Of a DNA stretch of 64,000 nucleotides, positions 32,272 through 42,429 are shown piece by piece. The notes beneath the pieces are model-generated. The model made no database searches and was not told where the DNA came from. It was given only the letters and a program-made list of their open reading frames with translations. The first letter of the stretch is position 1. Each line of letters starts with the position of its first letter. Source of the DNA: Bowmanella pacifica (GTDB lineage Bacteria; Pseudomonadota; Gammaproteobacteria; Enterobacterales; Alteromonadaceae); assembly GCF_014645355.1 (NCBI RefSeq), contig NZ_BMLS01000002.1, forward strand, positions 1 through 64,000, in the 5' to 3' direction. The translations under genes were made by a program, and so were the position numbers.

Positions 32272-32802
32272 ATGCAAAGAATGGTTGTCACCCAGCGTGA
32301 CTGTAAGGCCAGGCGTGTACCCTCAGGGCAGATGCAAATGATCCCTGAAGGGGAATTTGTCAACCTGACCCAGGATTTGGGTGGCAATTATACGGTGACC
32401 TGGCAAGGCAATATGCTGCGCATCGATGGCACCGACGCTGATGCGCTGGGGCGCAAACCACAAGTTCTGGAATTTGACACGCCAGTGGATGACCAGATTG
32501 TAGAAGCCCAGGTATGGCAAGCACTGGAAACTATCTTCGACCCGGAAATCCCGATAAACCTAGTATCACTGGGGCTGATTTACAACGTTGCCATTGAGCA
32601 AAGCACTAAAACGGTCACTATCCAAATGACCCTCACTGCACCGGGCTGCGGTATGGGGCCGGTATTAGTGGGCGATGTGGAATACCGGGTAGCTCTGGTA
32701 CCAAACGTCGAACAGGTTAAGGTTAACCTGGTATTTGACCCACCCTGGTCAAGGGAACGAATGAGCGAAGAAGCACTGCTTGAGGCAGGGCTATTTTTCT
32801 AA
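32272..32802 (+). CDS. sufT: Fe-S maturation factor SufT (MIP18/DUF59 family)
   Basis: The product has 176 residues. An N-terminal extension is followed by the DUF59 domain (about 80-165; AQVWQALETIFDPEIPINLVSLGLIYNV and LTAPGCGMGPVLVGDVE). This fused form is the SufT type found in suf operons, an auxiliary maturation factor under high Fe-S demand. The conserved cysteine in APGCGMG is present. It lies 12 bp after sufA. Confidence 0.9.
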   Translation: MQRMVVTQRDCKARRVPSGQMQMIPEGEFVNLTQDLGGNYTVTWQGNMLRIDGTDADALGRKPQVLEFDTPVDDQIVEAQVWQALETIFDPEIPINLVSLGLIYNVAIEQSTKTVTIQMTLTAPGCGMGPVLVGDVEYRVALVPNVEQVKVNLVFDPPWSRERMSEEALLEAGLFF

Positions 32803-32842
32803 TCACCAGTGCGAACACACTAGACAGGATTACATCATCAGT

Positions 32843-33253
32843 ATGAGCTTACCAAGCAGCGAAGAAATCATTGACGATCTGGCGTTTTTTGACGATTGGG
32901 AGCAGCGCTATCAATATATTATCGATCTTGGTAAGTCCCTGCCCGCTATGCAGGATGAGGATAAAACCGAAGATCGCCTGGTGCGAGGTTGTCAAAGCAG
33001 TGTGTGGTTAAAAAGCCAGATACAAGGGGAACACCTGCACTTTGAGGTTGAAAGCGACGCCATTATTGTTAATGGCTTACTGGCATTAGTGATGGCGGCT
33101 TACCAAGATAAAACCGCAAAGAACATTCTGGCATTTGATATTGATGGCTATTTCCAGGCCCTGGATCTTGAGCGCCACATCTCACCAACCCGAGGCAATG
33201 GTCTGCGCGCCATAGTGGCCAAGATACGCCACCTCGCCGAGCAGCAAAGCTGA
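32843..33253 (+). CDS. sufE: Sulfur acceptor protein SufE
   Basis: Receives persulfide from SufS and stimulates its activity. It has 136 residues. The start was chosen at MSLPSSEEIIDDL, the family start; upstream in-frame sequence overlaps sufT and is not conserved. The acceptor Cys50 lies in DRLVRGCQSSVWL. Last gene of the operon; it converges on iscS. Confidence 0.93.
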   Translation: MSLPSSEEIIDDLAFFDDWEQRYQYIIDLGKSLPAMQDEDKTEDRLVRGCQSSVWLKSQIQGEHLHFEVESDAIIVNGLLALVMAAYQDKTAKNILAFDIDGYFQALDLERHISPTRGNGLRAIVAKIRHLAEQQS

Positions 33254-33271
33254 GCCTGCCCTTAGCAGGCT
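33253..33271. terminator. Short hairpin between sufE and iscS
   Basis: A 7-bp stem AGCCTGC / GCAGGCT has a CCTTA loop and lies between the two convergent stops, overlapping the iscS stop. It has no T-run, so termination is possible but weak. Confidence 0.45.
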
Positions 33272-34433
33272 ACCAGCTCACATTCATACGACGCAGGGCA
33301 TCTATACTCTCGCGGATATGCTGGATAGCAAAGTCCAACTCATCGTCACGGGTAAAGCGCCCTAGAGACAGACGAATAGCACTGTGTGCCAGTGCATCAG
33401 ATATCCCCAACGCTTTTAACACATAAGAAGGCTCGACACTTACCGAGTTACAGGCTGAGCCAGAAGACACGGCCAAGTCTTTGAGTGTCATCAACAAGGC
33501 TTCACCGTCAATGTCCGCAAAGCTGATATTCAGATTACCTGCTACGCGCTGACAGGGGTGGCCGTTTAACACTATGCCCGGAATATCGTTAATGCCGTCC
33601 CAGAGCTTTTCACGCATCGCTAGTAAACGGGCAGCTTCCTCGGTCATCTCATCTTTTGCCAGGGCAAAAGCCTCCCCCATACCAACAATCTGATGGGTGG
33701 CCAAAGTGCCCGAGCGCATTCCCCGTTCATGGCCACCGCCATGAATCAAAGCATGCAGTTGCACTTTAGGTTTGCGCCTTACATACAAAGCACCAATACC
33801 TTTAGGTCCATAGAGCTTATGGGCGGAAAACGACATCAAATCCACCGGCAAGTCCTGTAAATCGATCGGCTCTTTACCGGCGCTTTGCGCAGCATCAACG
33901 TGAAACAACACCTCATTCTGACGACAGATTTCCCCCAGAATATGAATATCCTGGCGCACACCTATTTCATTATTAACGTGCATCACAGATGCCAGAATCG
34001 TATCGTCGCGCAGTGCCGCCGCAAACTTATCAGGATCAACCAACCCGTCCTTCTCAGGGCTCAGGTAGGTCACCTCAAATCCCTGCTCCTGCAGGTCGGC
34101 ACAAACATCCAGCACCGCTTTGTGCTCAGTAGTCAGGGTCACAATATGTTTACCCTTAGCACTATGCTGACGAGCTACGCCTTTAATGGCCAGATTATTG
34201 GACTCGGTGGCACCAGAGGTAAAAATAATCTCCCGGGCGTCAACATTCACCAGCTCAGCAATCTGGTTACGCGCCACATCCACCGCTTCCTCGGCTTGCC
34301 AGCCGTACTTATGTGAACGAGAGGCAGGGTTACCAAATACGCCGTCCATGGTCAGATACTTCATCATTATGTCCGCCACCCGGGGGTCAACCGGCGTGGT
34401 GGCTGCATAATCCAGATACACAGGCTTTCTCAT
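33270..34433 (-). CDS. iscS: IscS-type cysteine desulfurase with shortened C-terminus
   Basis: PLP cysteine desulfurase of group I. It has 387 residues against 404 in E. coli. Lys206 ([10 protein letters not shown]) and the catalytic Cys328 ([10 protein letters not shown]) fall at the same positions as in E. coli. The protein ends right after RRMNVSW, so the last roughly 17 residues of E. coli IscS, near the IscU-docking surface, are missing. The stop is followed directly by the sufE end, so this is a clean end, not an obvious frameshift. No iscU follows. It may serve mainly tRNA thiolation and other sulfur acceptors. Nine bp after iscR. Confidence 0.93.
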   Translation of the reverse strand: MRKPVYLDYAATTPVDPRVADIMMKYLTMDGVFGNPASRSHKYGWQAEEAVDVARNQIAELVNVDAREIIFTSGATESNNLAIKGVARQHSAKGKHIVTLTTEHKAVLDVCADLQEQGFEVTYLSPEKDGLVDPDKFAAALRDDTILASVMHVNNEIGVRQDIHILGEICRQNEVLFHVDAAQSAGKEPIDLQDLPVDLMSFSAHKLYGPKGIGALYVRRKPKVQLHALIHGGGHERGMRSGTLATHQIVGMGEAFALAKDEMTEEAARLLAMREKLWDGINDIPGIVLNGHPCQRVAGNLNISFADIDGEALLMTLKDLAVSSGSACNSVSVEPSYVLKALGISDALAHSAIRLSLGRFTRDDELDFAIQHIRESIDALRRMNVSW

Positions 34434-34442
34434 GGAAACGTC

Positions 34443-34916
34443 TTATACTTGCAGGGTTATTTTCAGATCAGGGTGAGATTTATGCTTATCTTGGCGTTCT
34501 GACACTTGCAGAACATCATGTTTGGCCATCAGCTCGCCCAGGGTAATACTATCCAGGAACAAGGCAATACGTTCACTGAGATCGCTCCACAAGCTGTGAG
34601 TCAGGCAACGCTCGCCACCCTGGCAATCGGATTTACCGCTGCAGCGAGTGGCGTCCACTGACTCATCCACCGCATGGATCACTTCACCAACAGAAATACT
34701 GTCGGCGTCACGGCCTAACTTGTAGCCGCCTCCAGGTCCACGCACACTAGACACCAGCTTGTGGCGACGTAAGCGGGCAAACAATTGTTCCAGATAGGAA
34801 AGCGAAATTTCCTGACGCTCTGAAATGTCTGCCAAGGGCACCGGACCTCGTTGAGAATGCAATGCTACGTCCAGCATGGCAGTGACCGCATAACGTCCTT
34901 TGGATGTCAGTTTCAT
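34443..34916 (-). CDS. iscR: Fe-S-sensing regulator IscR (Rrf2 family)
   Basis: The product has 157 residues. The N-terminal winged helix ([19 protein letters not shown]) is typical. The [2Fe-2S] ligands Cys92, Cys98, Cys104 and His107 ([20 protein letters not shown]) occupy exactly the E. coli positions. The holo form represses type 1 sites, and apo and holo forms bind type 2 sites. Type 1-like sites lie before this gene and before sufB, so it likely regulates both units. Confidence 0.97.
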   Translation of the reverse strand: MKLTSKGRYAVTAMLDVALHSQRGPVPLADISERQEISLSYLEQLFARLRRHKLVSSVRGPGGGYKLGRDADSISVGEVIHAVDESVDATRCSGKSDCQGGERCLTHSLWSDLSERIALFLDSITLGELMAKHDVLQVSERQDKHKSHPDLKITLQV

Positions 34917-34953
34917 AGCAAAACCCTAAGTTTTTCAGGCCTCAGAGCATGCC

Positions 34954-35003
34954 ATACCTGACTAATTTAGTAAAGTATAAGTCCCTTCACTTTAGTCAGG
35001 TAT
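34954..35003 (-). promoter_or_regulatory. Tandem IscR sites upstream of iscR
   Basis: The half-sites ATACCTGACT and AGTAAAGTAT (34954-34978) match the type 1 IscR consensus, as I remember it, at 24 of 25 positions. Directly abutting it, 34979-35003 holds a second site with a strong right half (TTTAGTCAGGTAT) but a poor left half. TATACT lies between on the minus strand as a possible -10. This gives the expected negative feedback on iscR-iscS. It lies in the 91-bp gap after cysE. Confidence 0.75.
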
Positions 35004-35007
35004 TCAA

Positions 35008-35811
35008 TTAAATCTTAGGGTCAAAATCGCCTAAATCCGGGCTGTTGGCGCCCCCTTTTGCCAACTCGTCAAATTCCTCTAACTCAATGCTGGGAAGCGC
35101 ATCAGTGCACACATTCCCCCCTACATCGTTGACCGCTTTACACAACTCTTCCACTTTCGTGTCAAGCAAGTGCACATGATCCAACATACGACCAATGGCA
35201 TTGGCCACAGGATCAGGGTTATCGGGTGAAACCGCATAGGCATCAAAGCCGTACTTTTTGGCTATCTTGTCTCTGTGGCTGGTTTCGGCGTCGCTGGCTT
35301 TAGCGGCAACGATCCGCCCCGGGATCCCCACCACCGTCGCTTCTGAGGGCACATCTTTTACCACCACAGAATTAGAGCCAACTTTTGCCCCTTTGCCAAT
35401 TCGAATGGGTCCCAGTACCTTAGCACCTGCACCCACCACCACCCCGTCTTCCAATGTGGGGTGACGCTTACCTGCCTGCCAACTGGTACCACCTAAGGTA
35501 ACACCGTGGTAAAGCGTCACATCGTCACCTATCTCAGCGGTTTCACCAATCACCACCCCCATACCATGATCAATAAAGAACCGTCTCCCCAGCGTGGCGC
35601 CGGGATGAATTTCCACGCCAGTTAGCCAGCGCGCAATAGTCGATAGGGTACGGGCTAGCCACTTCCACTCGGCCCGCCACAGTTTATGGCTGAGGCGATG
35701 CCACCAAATGGCATGCAGACCAGGATAATTGGTCAGAACTTCAAAGGTGTTACGGGCCGCAGGGTCCCGATGAAAAACACTTTGGATATCCTCTTTAATT
35801 CGTTCGAACAT
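35008..35811 (-). CDS. cysE: Serine O-acetyltransferase
   Basis: Makes O-acetylserine for cysteine synthesis. It has 267 residues. An N-terminal helical part ([20 protein letters not shown]) precedes the left-handed beta-helix of hexapeptide repeats, with catalytic residues expected in [28 protein letters not shown]. The C-terminal tail is long and acidic. Its place before iscR supplies the desulfurase substrate pathway at the same locus. Confidence 0.95.
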   Translation of the reverse strand: MFERIKEDIQSVFHRDPAARNTFEVLTNYPGLHAIWWHRLSHKLWRAEWKWLARTLSTIARWLTGVEIHPGATLGRRFFIDHGMGVVIGETAEIGDDVTLYHGVTLGGTSWQAGKRHPTLEDGVVVGAGAKVLGPIRIGKGAKVGSNSVVVKDVPSEATVVGIPGRIVAAKASDAETSHRDKIAKKYGFDAYAVSPDNPDPVANAIGRMLDHVHLLDTKVEELCKAVNDVGGNVCTDALPSIELEEFDELAKGGANSPDLGDFDPKI

Positions 35812-35836
35812 AGCAGGCTTCCAATAATTAAGATGA

Positions 35837-36541
35837 TTACTTCTTATCTATCGATGCCAGGATGCCGCGCAGAATATTCAACTCTTGCGCTTCCGGGCGG
35901 GCGCGGTTAAACAGCCGGCGTAGCTTAGTCATCACCTGGCCTGGGTGATTCGCGACAATAAAATTGGTGTCGGTCAGGGTTTGTTCCAAGTGAGTATAAA
36001 AGCGTTCCAAATCTTCAACCAGCGGGTATTCATTGTCCACCACAGGCAGGGCTTCCCGGTTCAGATGTGCCATACGTATTTCGTAGCAAAGGGTTTGCAC
36101 CGCCGCAGCCAGGTTAAGGGAGCTGTATTCAGGATTAGCAGGAATGCAGACATGGAAATGACATTGCTGCAGCTCTTCATTGGCCAGGCCATTGTTTTCC
36201 CGTCCAAAAACCAGGGCCACCGGATAATTGTCAGCCTCCACTACCAGTTTCTCGCCACATTCGCGGGGATCAAGCATGGGCCAAGGTAAGGTACGGGAGC
36301 GCGCGCTGGTACCAACCACTAAGCCACAGCCGGCAATCGCATCCTCTAAGGTGGGGACTATTTTACAGTTCGCCAGAATATCCGTCGCCCCGGCAGCTAA
36401 TGCGCTAGCCTGGCCGTCAGGCGCTTTAACCGGATCCACCAGATAGAGCTCCTTCAGGCCCATAGTTTTCATGGCACGAGCGGTAGAGCCGATATTGCCA
36501 GTGTGAGAGGTGTTAACCAGTACGATTCGGATATTCTGCAT
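35837..36541 (-). CDS. trmJ: tRNA (cytidine/uridine-2'-O)-methyltransferase TrmJ
   Basis: SPOUT-family enzyme methylating position 32 of several tRNAs. It has 234 residues. The N-terminus [25 protein letters not shown] and the knot motifs [15 protein letters not shown] and [17 protein letters not shown] are characteristic. Divergent from suhB and upstream of cysE-iscR-iscS, as in E. coli except for the inserted cysE. Confidence 0.95.
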   Translation of the reverse strand: MQNIRIVLVNTSHTGNIGSTARAMKTMGLKELYLVDPVKAPDGQASALAAGATDILANCKIVPTLEDAIAGCGLVVGTSARSRTLPWPMLDPRECGEKLVVEADNYPVALVFGRENNGLANEELQQCHFHVCIPANPEYSSLNLAAAVQTLCYEIRMAHLNREALPVVDNEYPLVEDLERFYTHLEQTLTDTNFIVANHPGQVMTKLRRLFNRARPEAQELNILRGILASIDKK

Positions 36542-36588
36542 TCAGGGATTCTCTTCATTCAAAACTGCGGCGCATCATAACATAGCCT

Positions 36589-36616
36589 TTGCAATTTTCT
36601 GTTGGTCTGGTAGACT
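36589..36616 (+). promoter_or_regulatory. Possible suhB promoter
   Basis: TTGCAA (36589-36594) and TAGACT (36611-36616) have a 16-bp spacer, about 100 bp before the suhB ATG. Matches are moderate. Confidence 0.4.
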
Positions 36617-36712
36617 GCGCGCCGCTTTTGACGCTGGTGAATTTTCCATCAAGCCGCTCAGGCCTGACAGAAACCAGCACAACTCTGTTCTTTCAAAATT
36701 GGTGGTGACTCT

Positions 36713-37489
36713 ATGCATGCAATGCTGAATATTGCCGTGCGCGCAGCTCGCGCGGCCGGAAACGTTATTGTCCGTGGTTATGAAAACCGCGCCGACCTGA
36801 TGACCGAAGCTAAAGGTGAGAATGACTTCGTCACCCGCATAGATAAAGAAGCCGAACAAACCATTATCCACAAGATCAAGCAATCCTACCCCGAGCACAG
36901 CTTTGTTGGGGAAGAAGGTGGTATTGTAGACGGCGACGAAAATTTCAAATGGGTTATCGACCCATTAGACGGCACCACCAATTTCATCAAAGGTATTCCC
37001 CACTTTGCCGTTTCTATTGCCTTGTTGCACAAAGGCAAGCTGGATCAGGCCGTGGTTTTCGATCCCCTGCGTGGTGAGCTGTTCACCGCCACTAAAGGTT
37101 CAGGCGCCCAGCTAAATGGCTATCGCGTGCGTTGTACTAAGCCTCGTGACCTTAACGGTACCGTACTGGCCACCGCTTTCCCCTTTAAACGTAAAGAAAA
37201 CCTCGGTCAGTACCTGAACAGCTTCAACCAGATTTTTGATCAGTGTGGCGATGTACGTCGTAGCGGCTCCGCCGCGCTGGATATGGCCTATGTGGCTGCT
37301 GGTCGTTACGACGGTTTTTGGGAAAAGGGCCTCAAGCCCTGGGATATGGCAGCCGGTATGCTGCTGGTACAAGAAGCCGGTGGTCTGGTAACCGATTTTG
37401 ACGGCGGCCACGAGCCAATGCGCACCGGCAACGTAGTCTGCGGCGGCCCGAAAGTGGTGCAGTCCATAGTGAAAAGCTTGAAAGCGTAA
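36713..37489 (+). CDS. suhB: Inositol-1-monophosphatase family protein SuhB
   Basis: Mg-dependent phosphatase that in E. coli also joins the rRNA antitermination complex. It has 258 residues. The start MHAMLNIAVRAARAAGN matches E. coli SuhB closely. Metal-binding motifs are GEEGG, WVIDPLDGTTNFIKG and the late KPWDMAAGMLLVQEAGG. Monocistronic, with a terminator 17 bp after the stop. Confidence 0.95.
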   Translation: MHAMLNIAVRAARAAGNVIVRGYENRADLMTEAKGENDFVTRIDKEAEQTIIHKIKQSYPEHSFVGEEGGIVDGDENFKWVIDPLDGTTNFIKGIPHFAVSIALLHKGKLDQAVVFDPLRGELFTATKGSGAQLNGYRVRCTKPRDLNGTVLATAFPFKRKENLGQYLNSFNQIFDQCGDVRRSGSAALDMAYVAAGRYDGFWEKGLKPWDMAAGMLLVQEAGGLVTDFDGGHEPMRTGNVVCGGPKVVQSIVKSLKA

Positions 37490-37505
37490 ACATCCAAATA
37501 TGCAT

Positions 37506-37528
37506 AAGGGGATCTAGGTCCCCTTTTT
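37506..37528. terminator. Terminator after suhB
   Basis: The stem AAGGGGA / TCCCCTT with loop TCTAGG is followed by more T. It lies between the convergent suhB and TonB-receptor genes. Confidence 0.85.
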
Positions 37529-37529
37529 C

Positions 37530-39488
37530 TTACCAACTCAAGGTTAATCCCAGATTCGCTCTTAGGCCACTACGCATGGGATGGCTGTTTATCGTACGAC
37601 CGGCTATTTCGGGCTGGTAGACCTCTTCGTCCAGTAAATTACTCACCGTCAATGCCAGTTCAGCGTGGTGGTGCCACCAATGAAGGTCATGCGAAAGCTT
37701 AAGGCTGACTAAGTGATAGGGGCTAGGTTCCGGGTTGTAGAATTTGGTATTGGAATTTCGAATTTGATTGGAATGAAAGGCACTAAACCAACTGTGCTGA
37801 AGCCCCAGTTTCCAATCCTGTGCCAAGGTGTAAATCAGGCCCCATTTAAGCATATGATTGGGCATCAGGCTGTAATCCTTTATGCCGTCAGACTCGTTAT
37901 GTTGATAACTGTATGAATAATTCACCTGACCAGCATCAAACAGCCACTTGCCTTCCAGCTCCAGCCCTTTGCTATACAACTTGCCCATGTTGATAAAATC
38001 CAGAACCCGATCACTGGCGCGTAAACGCGAAACCAAATGAGATAAATCACTGTGAAACAACGTCAGCGCATGGCGGCTGTTTTCTGTGGTGCGATAATAC
38101 TGCAGGTTAATGGTCGAGATTCGCTCGGGTTCCAACTGGGGATTGCCCCGCAACCCGCCGGTGTTGTTACCCTGCTGGTCGCAACAAACAATGAGGTTAA
38201 AATGGGTCTCCACCCCATAGGCGGCGCGAAAAGCACCACCGTAATCTAACTTAACGCCACTGTGTTCATTCAGGCGATAAACCAAACCGGCACGTAATTC
38301 ATAATTGGCATCAACATCGGGCACTTTGTTGTACTGGGCACCAAAACTCCAGTTCAGAGCACCGTCCGAGGCGGTCTGGTACTGGCTGTACAGGCTGTAC
38401 CAGGTACGTGAAAAAGTAGGGATAGGCGCGTCAGCCAAGCCAGGCTCGGTACTGACTCTTTGCCGCCAGGCCGTGCCGCCCAGCAGCCATCGCCCCTGTT
38501 CCAGCAGGTCATAATCAAGCAGCGCTTCGAATAACAGATTGTCTGAGTTGGCATTGTAGTTGTAATGGCTAAAGCGCGACGCATTGTAACTAAGGTCGGT
38601 GTCCAGACGCAGTTGCGTGGTTAGGTGCCAACTGCGCCCCAGTTCAAGCAGAGAACGCCTGGAGCGAACCTGGCGGGAATCCTGCGCTGGCCCCTGCCAA
38701 TTGGACACACTGCCCCAGAAACCTTGCTCACTGACAAGGTTCATCGCGTTCAAGCGCCAGTCGTGCCACTCGCCTCGCACCATCAAAGCATGATTCTGCT
38801 GGCTAGCCTCAAAGTGTCCGGGGTTGCCGTTATTATCCAACGCGTCAAAACGCCAACCATCATCCTGATAAAAACGCGCAGACCACTGCACAAAACCGTC
38901 TTCCCCCAATACCGCATCTTGAACCTGTAGCTCCTGGCTACCCAGATTACCCGCTGCCGCTTTTACTCTGCCTTGCGATTCCGGCGCTTGAGTGACCAGG
39001 TTAATAACACCGGCAAAGGCATTGCTGCCGTACAACACAGAGCCTGGTCCACGAACAATTTCAATGCGCTCCAAACTGTTTACCGGAAACGCCGTATAGA
39101 AAGCGAAGTTCTCACCGCCGGTAAAACTATCACGTACAGGCCGACCGTTTATCAGCAGCAACACTTCGTTATTGGAATGGGTTAGCTGTAAGCCACGGAT
39201 AACCGCCAGGTTATTCGGGTAAAAGAATGACCCCATCATCAACAAACCTGGCGCTCGCTCCAGCACGTCCATTAAGGACGTTGCGCCAAGGGCCTGGATC
39301 TCGTTGCGACTAATCACTGTGGTCACGCCAGGGGCACTGTCTAACGGCTGACTGAATTTACCGGGTGCTTGAACCTCAACGTTGAGAAGCTGCTCAAAAG
39401 ACAAAGCAAAGAGCCCATCCTGATTACCTTGCTGGGCAGCAAGATTTGCAGAAAAGCCTAATCCAATCAGCAAATAAGGTATTTTCAT
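37530..39488 (-). CDS. TonB-dependent outer-membrane receptor
   Basis: The product has 652 residues. A Sec signal (1-18) is followed by FEQLLNVEVQAPGKF, a TonB-box-like region, and the plug (APGVTTVISRNEIQALGATSLMDVLERAPGLLM; IEIVRGPGSVLYGSNAFAGVINLVT). The 22-strand barrel ends in an aromatic terminal strand (LGLTLSW). The ligand is unknown; the size and plug are of the cobalamin/siderophore receptor kind. Monocistronic, convergent with suhB. It is not next to any recognisable transport ATPase. Confidence 0.88.
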   Translation of the reverse strand: MKIPYLLIGLGFSANLAAQQGNQDGLFALSFEQLLNVEVQAPGKFSQPLDSAPGVTTVISRNEIQALGATSLMDVLERAPGLLMMGSFFYPNNLAVIRGLQLTHSNNEVLLLINGRPVRDSFTGGENFAFYTAFPVNSLERIEIVRGPGSVLYGSNAFAGVINLVTQAPESQGRVKAAAGNLGSQELQVQDAVLGEDGFVQWSARFYQDDGWRFDALDNNGNPGHFEASQQNHALMVRGEWHDWRLNAMNLVSEQGFWGSVSNWQGPAQDSRQVRSRRSLLELGRSWHLTTQLRLDTDLSYNASRFSHYNYNANSDNLLFEALLDYDLLEQGRWLLGGTAWRQRVSTEPGLADAPIPTFSRTWYSLYSQYQTASDGALNWSFGAQYNKVPDVDANYELRAGLVYRLNEHSGVKLDYGGAFRAAYGVETHFNLIVCCDQQGNNTGGLRGNPQLEPERISTINLQYYRTTENSRHALTLFHSDLSHLVSRLRASDRVLDFINMGKLYSKGLELEGKWLFDAGQVNYSYSYQHNESDGIKDYSLMPNHMLKWGLIYTLAQDWKLGLQHSWFSAFHSNQIRNSNTKFYNPEPSPYHLVSLKLSHDLHWWHHHAELALTVSNLLDEEVYQPEIAGRTINSHPMRSGLRANLGLTLSW

Positions 39489-39544
39489 GAATTCGCCATA
39501 CTTGGCAAAAAATAGCTACTTGTAATAAGAAGCTAACGCAAGGA

Positions 39545-39590
39545 GGGCTATTTCACAACAGTGAAATAGCCCGGCCCTGGGTGGGCCGGG
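39545..39590. terminator. Two stacked hairpins after secF
   Basis: A perfect 12-bp stem (GGGCTATTTCAC / GTGAAATAGCCC, loop AACA) overlaps at its base an 8-bp GC stem (CCCGGCCC / GGGCCGGG, loop TGGGT). They share bases 39570-39572, so they may be alternative or coaxially stacked. Ten bp past the secF stop; no T-run. Probably the 3' end of yajC-secD-secF. Confidence 0.6.
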
Positions 39591-39599
39591 TTACATTAA

Positions 39600-40541
39600 T
39601 TAGGGCAGCGGATCGAGATCCGCGCCTTCTTTCTCAACTTCTGTGGGCATCAGGTCTTCCTTACTGATACCTAACATCAAGGCCACCGAACTGGCGATGT
39701 AGATTGATGAATAAGTACCGATAAAAATACCAAATAGTAACGCTGTGGCAAAACCATGGATCAGCGCACCGCCTTTGAAGAACAGCGCCAGCAACACCAG
39801 CAAGGTGGTACCTGAAGTAATGATGGTACGACTCATGGTTTGGGTCAGGGAAACATTAATAATTTCCTCCGGCTCACCCTTACGCAGCTTACGGAAGTTT
39901 TCGCGGATTCGGTCCATCACCACGATAGTATCGTTCAGCGAGTAACCAATCACCGCCAGCACAGCCGCCAGTACCGTCAAATCAAACTCGAGCTGTAAAA
40001 CCGAGAACAGACCTAAGGTAATGATCACATCGTGGGCGAGCGCGGCAACAGAGCCAAGACCAAAGCGCCATTCAAAACGCATGGCCACGTACAACAGGAT
40101 ACAGATTAAGGCAACCAGCATGGCCAAACCACCCTGCTCTGTTAACTCTTCACCCACCTGCGGCCCCACAAATTCGATACGACGCATATCCACTTGCTCA
40201 CCGCTGGCACGCAAGGCAGTCATCACCTGATCGCCCAGGGTATCTGATTTCACGCCTTCACGGGGTGCCAAACGGATTAGCACGTCTTCAGAGCTGCCAA
40301 AGTGCTGTACCACGGCATCGCCAAAGCCCACTTCGTTCAACTGCTTTCGTACCTGCTCCAACTTGGCTGGCTGCTGATAGCCTACTTCAATGACCGTACC
40401 ACCAGTAAAGTCCAACCCCCAGTTCAACTGATTCACCACCAGTGACACGATAGAGCCAAGAATCAACAAGGTAGAAAAAATCATCGCCGGCCAGCGCAGG
40501 GACATAAAGCGGACTTCTTTATCGAAATCAAAAATTCTCAT
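39600..40541 (-). CDS. secF: Protein translocase subunit SecF
   Basis: RND-type partner of SecD that uses the proton gradient to help late steps of Sec export. It has 313 residues and six transmembrane segments. The D1 motif GLDFTGGTVIEVGY follows TM1, and SLNDTIVVMDRIRENFR marks TM4/TM5. It lies 11 bp after secD. Confidence 0.97.
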   Translation of the reverse strand: MRIFDFDKEVRFMSLRWPAMIFSTLLILGSIVSLVVNQLNWGLDFTGGTVIEVGYQQPAKLEQVRKQLNEVGFGDAVVQHFGSSEDVLIRLAPREGVKSDTLGDQVMTALRASGEQVDMRRIEFVGPQVGEELTEQGGLAMLVALICILLYVAMRFEWRFGLGSVAALAHDVIITLGLFSVLQLEFDLTVLAAVLAVIGYSLNDTIVVMDRIRENFRKLRKGEPEEIINVSLTQTMSRTIITSGTTLLVLLALFFKGGALIHGFATALLFGIFIGTYSSIYIASSVALMLGISKEDLMPTEVEKEGADLDPLP

Positions 40542-40552
40542 CTTTATCTCCC

Positions 40553-42412
40553 TTAAATGGACAGGTTGTTGAGACGCTTACCGCCCCAAACCGCATTAAC
40601 AATGGCGCGCGTGCCCACAATCGCAGTGAACATAGACGTCAGAATACCGATAGCCAGGGTGATGGAGAAACCTTTCACCGGGCCGGTACCTACGGCGAAC
40701 AGAATGACCGCGGCAATCAAAGTGGTGATATTGGCATCCGCAATGGTAGACAAGGCACTATCGTAACCATGATGAATGGCTTGCTGCGGGCTGCGACCAT
40801 CACGAAGCTCTTCACGAATACGCTCAAAGATCAGTACGTTAGCATCCACCGCCATACCCACTGTCAGTACGATACCTGCCATACCGGGCAAGGTTAAGGT
40901 CGCGCCGGGGATCATGGACATCACGCCAATAATCATCACCAGGTTAACCAACAAGGCGGTATTGGCCACTAAACCAAACTTACGATAGTAAATAGGCATA
41001 AAGGCCAGAATCAGTACCAGGCCCCAGAAAATGGCCTGCATGCCCAGTTCAATATTTTCCTGTCCCAGGCTTGGCCCCACTGTACGTTCTTCAACGATAG
41101 AGATGGGAGCAACCAACGCACCGGCACGCAACAATAAAGACAGATTTTGCGCTTCAGCAGGCGAGTCAATACCGGTAATACGGAAGCTATTACCCAAGCG
41201 CGCCTGAATAGTGGCAACGTTAATCACTTCTTCGTGTTTCTCAAATACGATCTTGCCGTCTTTGTCTTTCTCGCTGGTAGGCTTGTACTCAATAAATACC
41301 GTAGCCATCGGCTTACCGATATTATCCTTGGTACCACGGGACATCTTATTGCCGCCTTCGGAGTCGAGCTTGATATTAACCTGAGGACGCCCGTACTCAT
41401 CGAAGCTGCTGCTAGCATCAACAATATGATCGCCGGTCAGCATAATACGCTTGTCCAGCAACTGCGGCTGGCCTTTACGGTCCATCAGCAACTGCGCGCC
41501 TGGCGGCACACGACCTTCTACCGCATCTCGCACATCGTGCTCGATATCCACCATACGGAACTGCAAGGTAGCGGTGGCATTCAGAATTTCTTTGGCGCGA
41601 GCGGTATCCTGGATACCAGGCAACTGCACCACAATACGATCAGAACCCTGACGCTGGATAACTGGCTCAGCCACACCCAACTGGTTAACACGATTACGCA
41701 TGATGGTGATGTTCTGTTTCAGCGCGTACTCGCGAATTTCCTTCAGACGCAGCTCAGATAACGTGGCGGTCATCAACAGCTCGCCTTCGTCTTTAAACAG
41801 AATGCCTGGGTTATTTTTCTCCAGGAAATTAATCGCTTGGTCCAGGGTTTCCTGATCGCGGAACTGTACATCAACGCGGTCAGACTTTTGCTCAACACGA
41901 CGATAACGCAGCTTTTCTTCGCGCAGGCTGTTGCGGAAATCATCTTCCATCTGTTCGATGGAGCGCGTGATTGCGGCTTTCATATCCACTTCCATCAGGA
42001 AGTGCACACCACCACGCAAATCCAGACCCAGCTTCATGGGGCTGGCGCCTATGCCATCTAACCAATCGGGTGTGGCGGGGGCCAGGTTTAACGCCACCAC
42101 ATAATTGTTACCCAAACTGGCTTCCAATTGCTCTTTCACCAGCAGTTGGTCATCACCGCTTTTTAAACGGATCAACAGATGCCCTTCTTCCAGCGCGATA
42201 CTCTTAATGTCGACGCCAGCTTGCTGTAAATCACTTTTTACCTGTTCAAACAGGCGGGTATCCACCTCGGCATTACGGCTAGCGGAAACCTGCACCGCAT
42301 AATCTTCGCCGTATAAATTGGGCGAGGCGTAAAGTGCACAGACAGCGACCACTAAGATCACCATCAGGTACTTCCACATCGGGTATTTGTTTAACACGAA
42401 CTTATCCTTCAA
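40553..42412 (-). CDS. secD: Protein translocase subunit SecD
   Basis: The product has 619 residues. TM1 lies at about 13-31, then the large periplasmic P1 domain with [19 protein letters not shown]-terminal bundle of five transmembrane helices contains [20 protein letters not shown]. Works with SecF and YajC at SecYEG. It is separated from yajC by 47 bp containing a hairpin. Confidence 0.97.
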   Translation of the reverse strand: MKDKFVLNKYPMWKYLMVILVVAVCALYASPNLYGEDYAVQVSASRNAEVDTRLFEQVKSDLQQAGVDIKSIALEEGHLLIRLKSGDDQLLVKEQLEASLGNNYVVALNLAPATPDWLDGIGASPMKLGLDLRGGVHFLMEVDMKAAITRSIEQMEDDFRNSLREEKLRYRRVEQKSDRVDVQFRDQETLDQAINFLEKNNPGILFKDEGELLMTATLSELRLKEIREYALKQNITIMRNRVNQLGVAEPVIQRQGSDRIVVQLPGIQDTARAKEILNATATLQFRMVDIEHDVRDAVEGRVPPGAQLLMDRKGQPQLLDKRIMLTGDHIVDASSSFDEYGRPQVNIKLDSEGGNKMSRGTKDNIGKPMATVFIEYKPTSEKDKDGKIVFEKHEEVINVATIQARLGNSFRITGIDSPAEAQNLSLLLRAGALVAPISIVEERTVGPSLGQENIELGMQAIFWGLVLILAFMPIYYRKFGLVANTALLVNLVMIIGVMSMIPGATLTLPGMAGIVLTVGMAVDANVLIFERIREELRDGRSPQQAIHHGYDSALSTIADANITTLIAAVILFAVGTGPVKGFSITLAIGILTSMFTAIVGTRAIVNAVWGGKRLNNLSI

Positions 42413-42429
42413 TACTCAGCAAAAATTAA

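Noticed and set aside
33254-33290. Frameshift explaining the short IscS
   Set aside because: After the stop there is only 16 bp before the convergent sufE end, with no continuation of the E. coli-like tail in any frame.
41147-41761. 204-codon open frame opposite secD
   Set aside because: It lies within secD on the other strand; no ribosome site, no family features.
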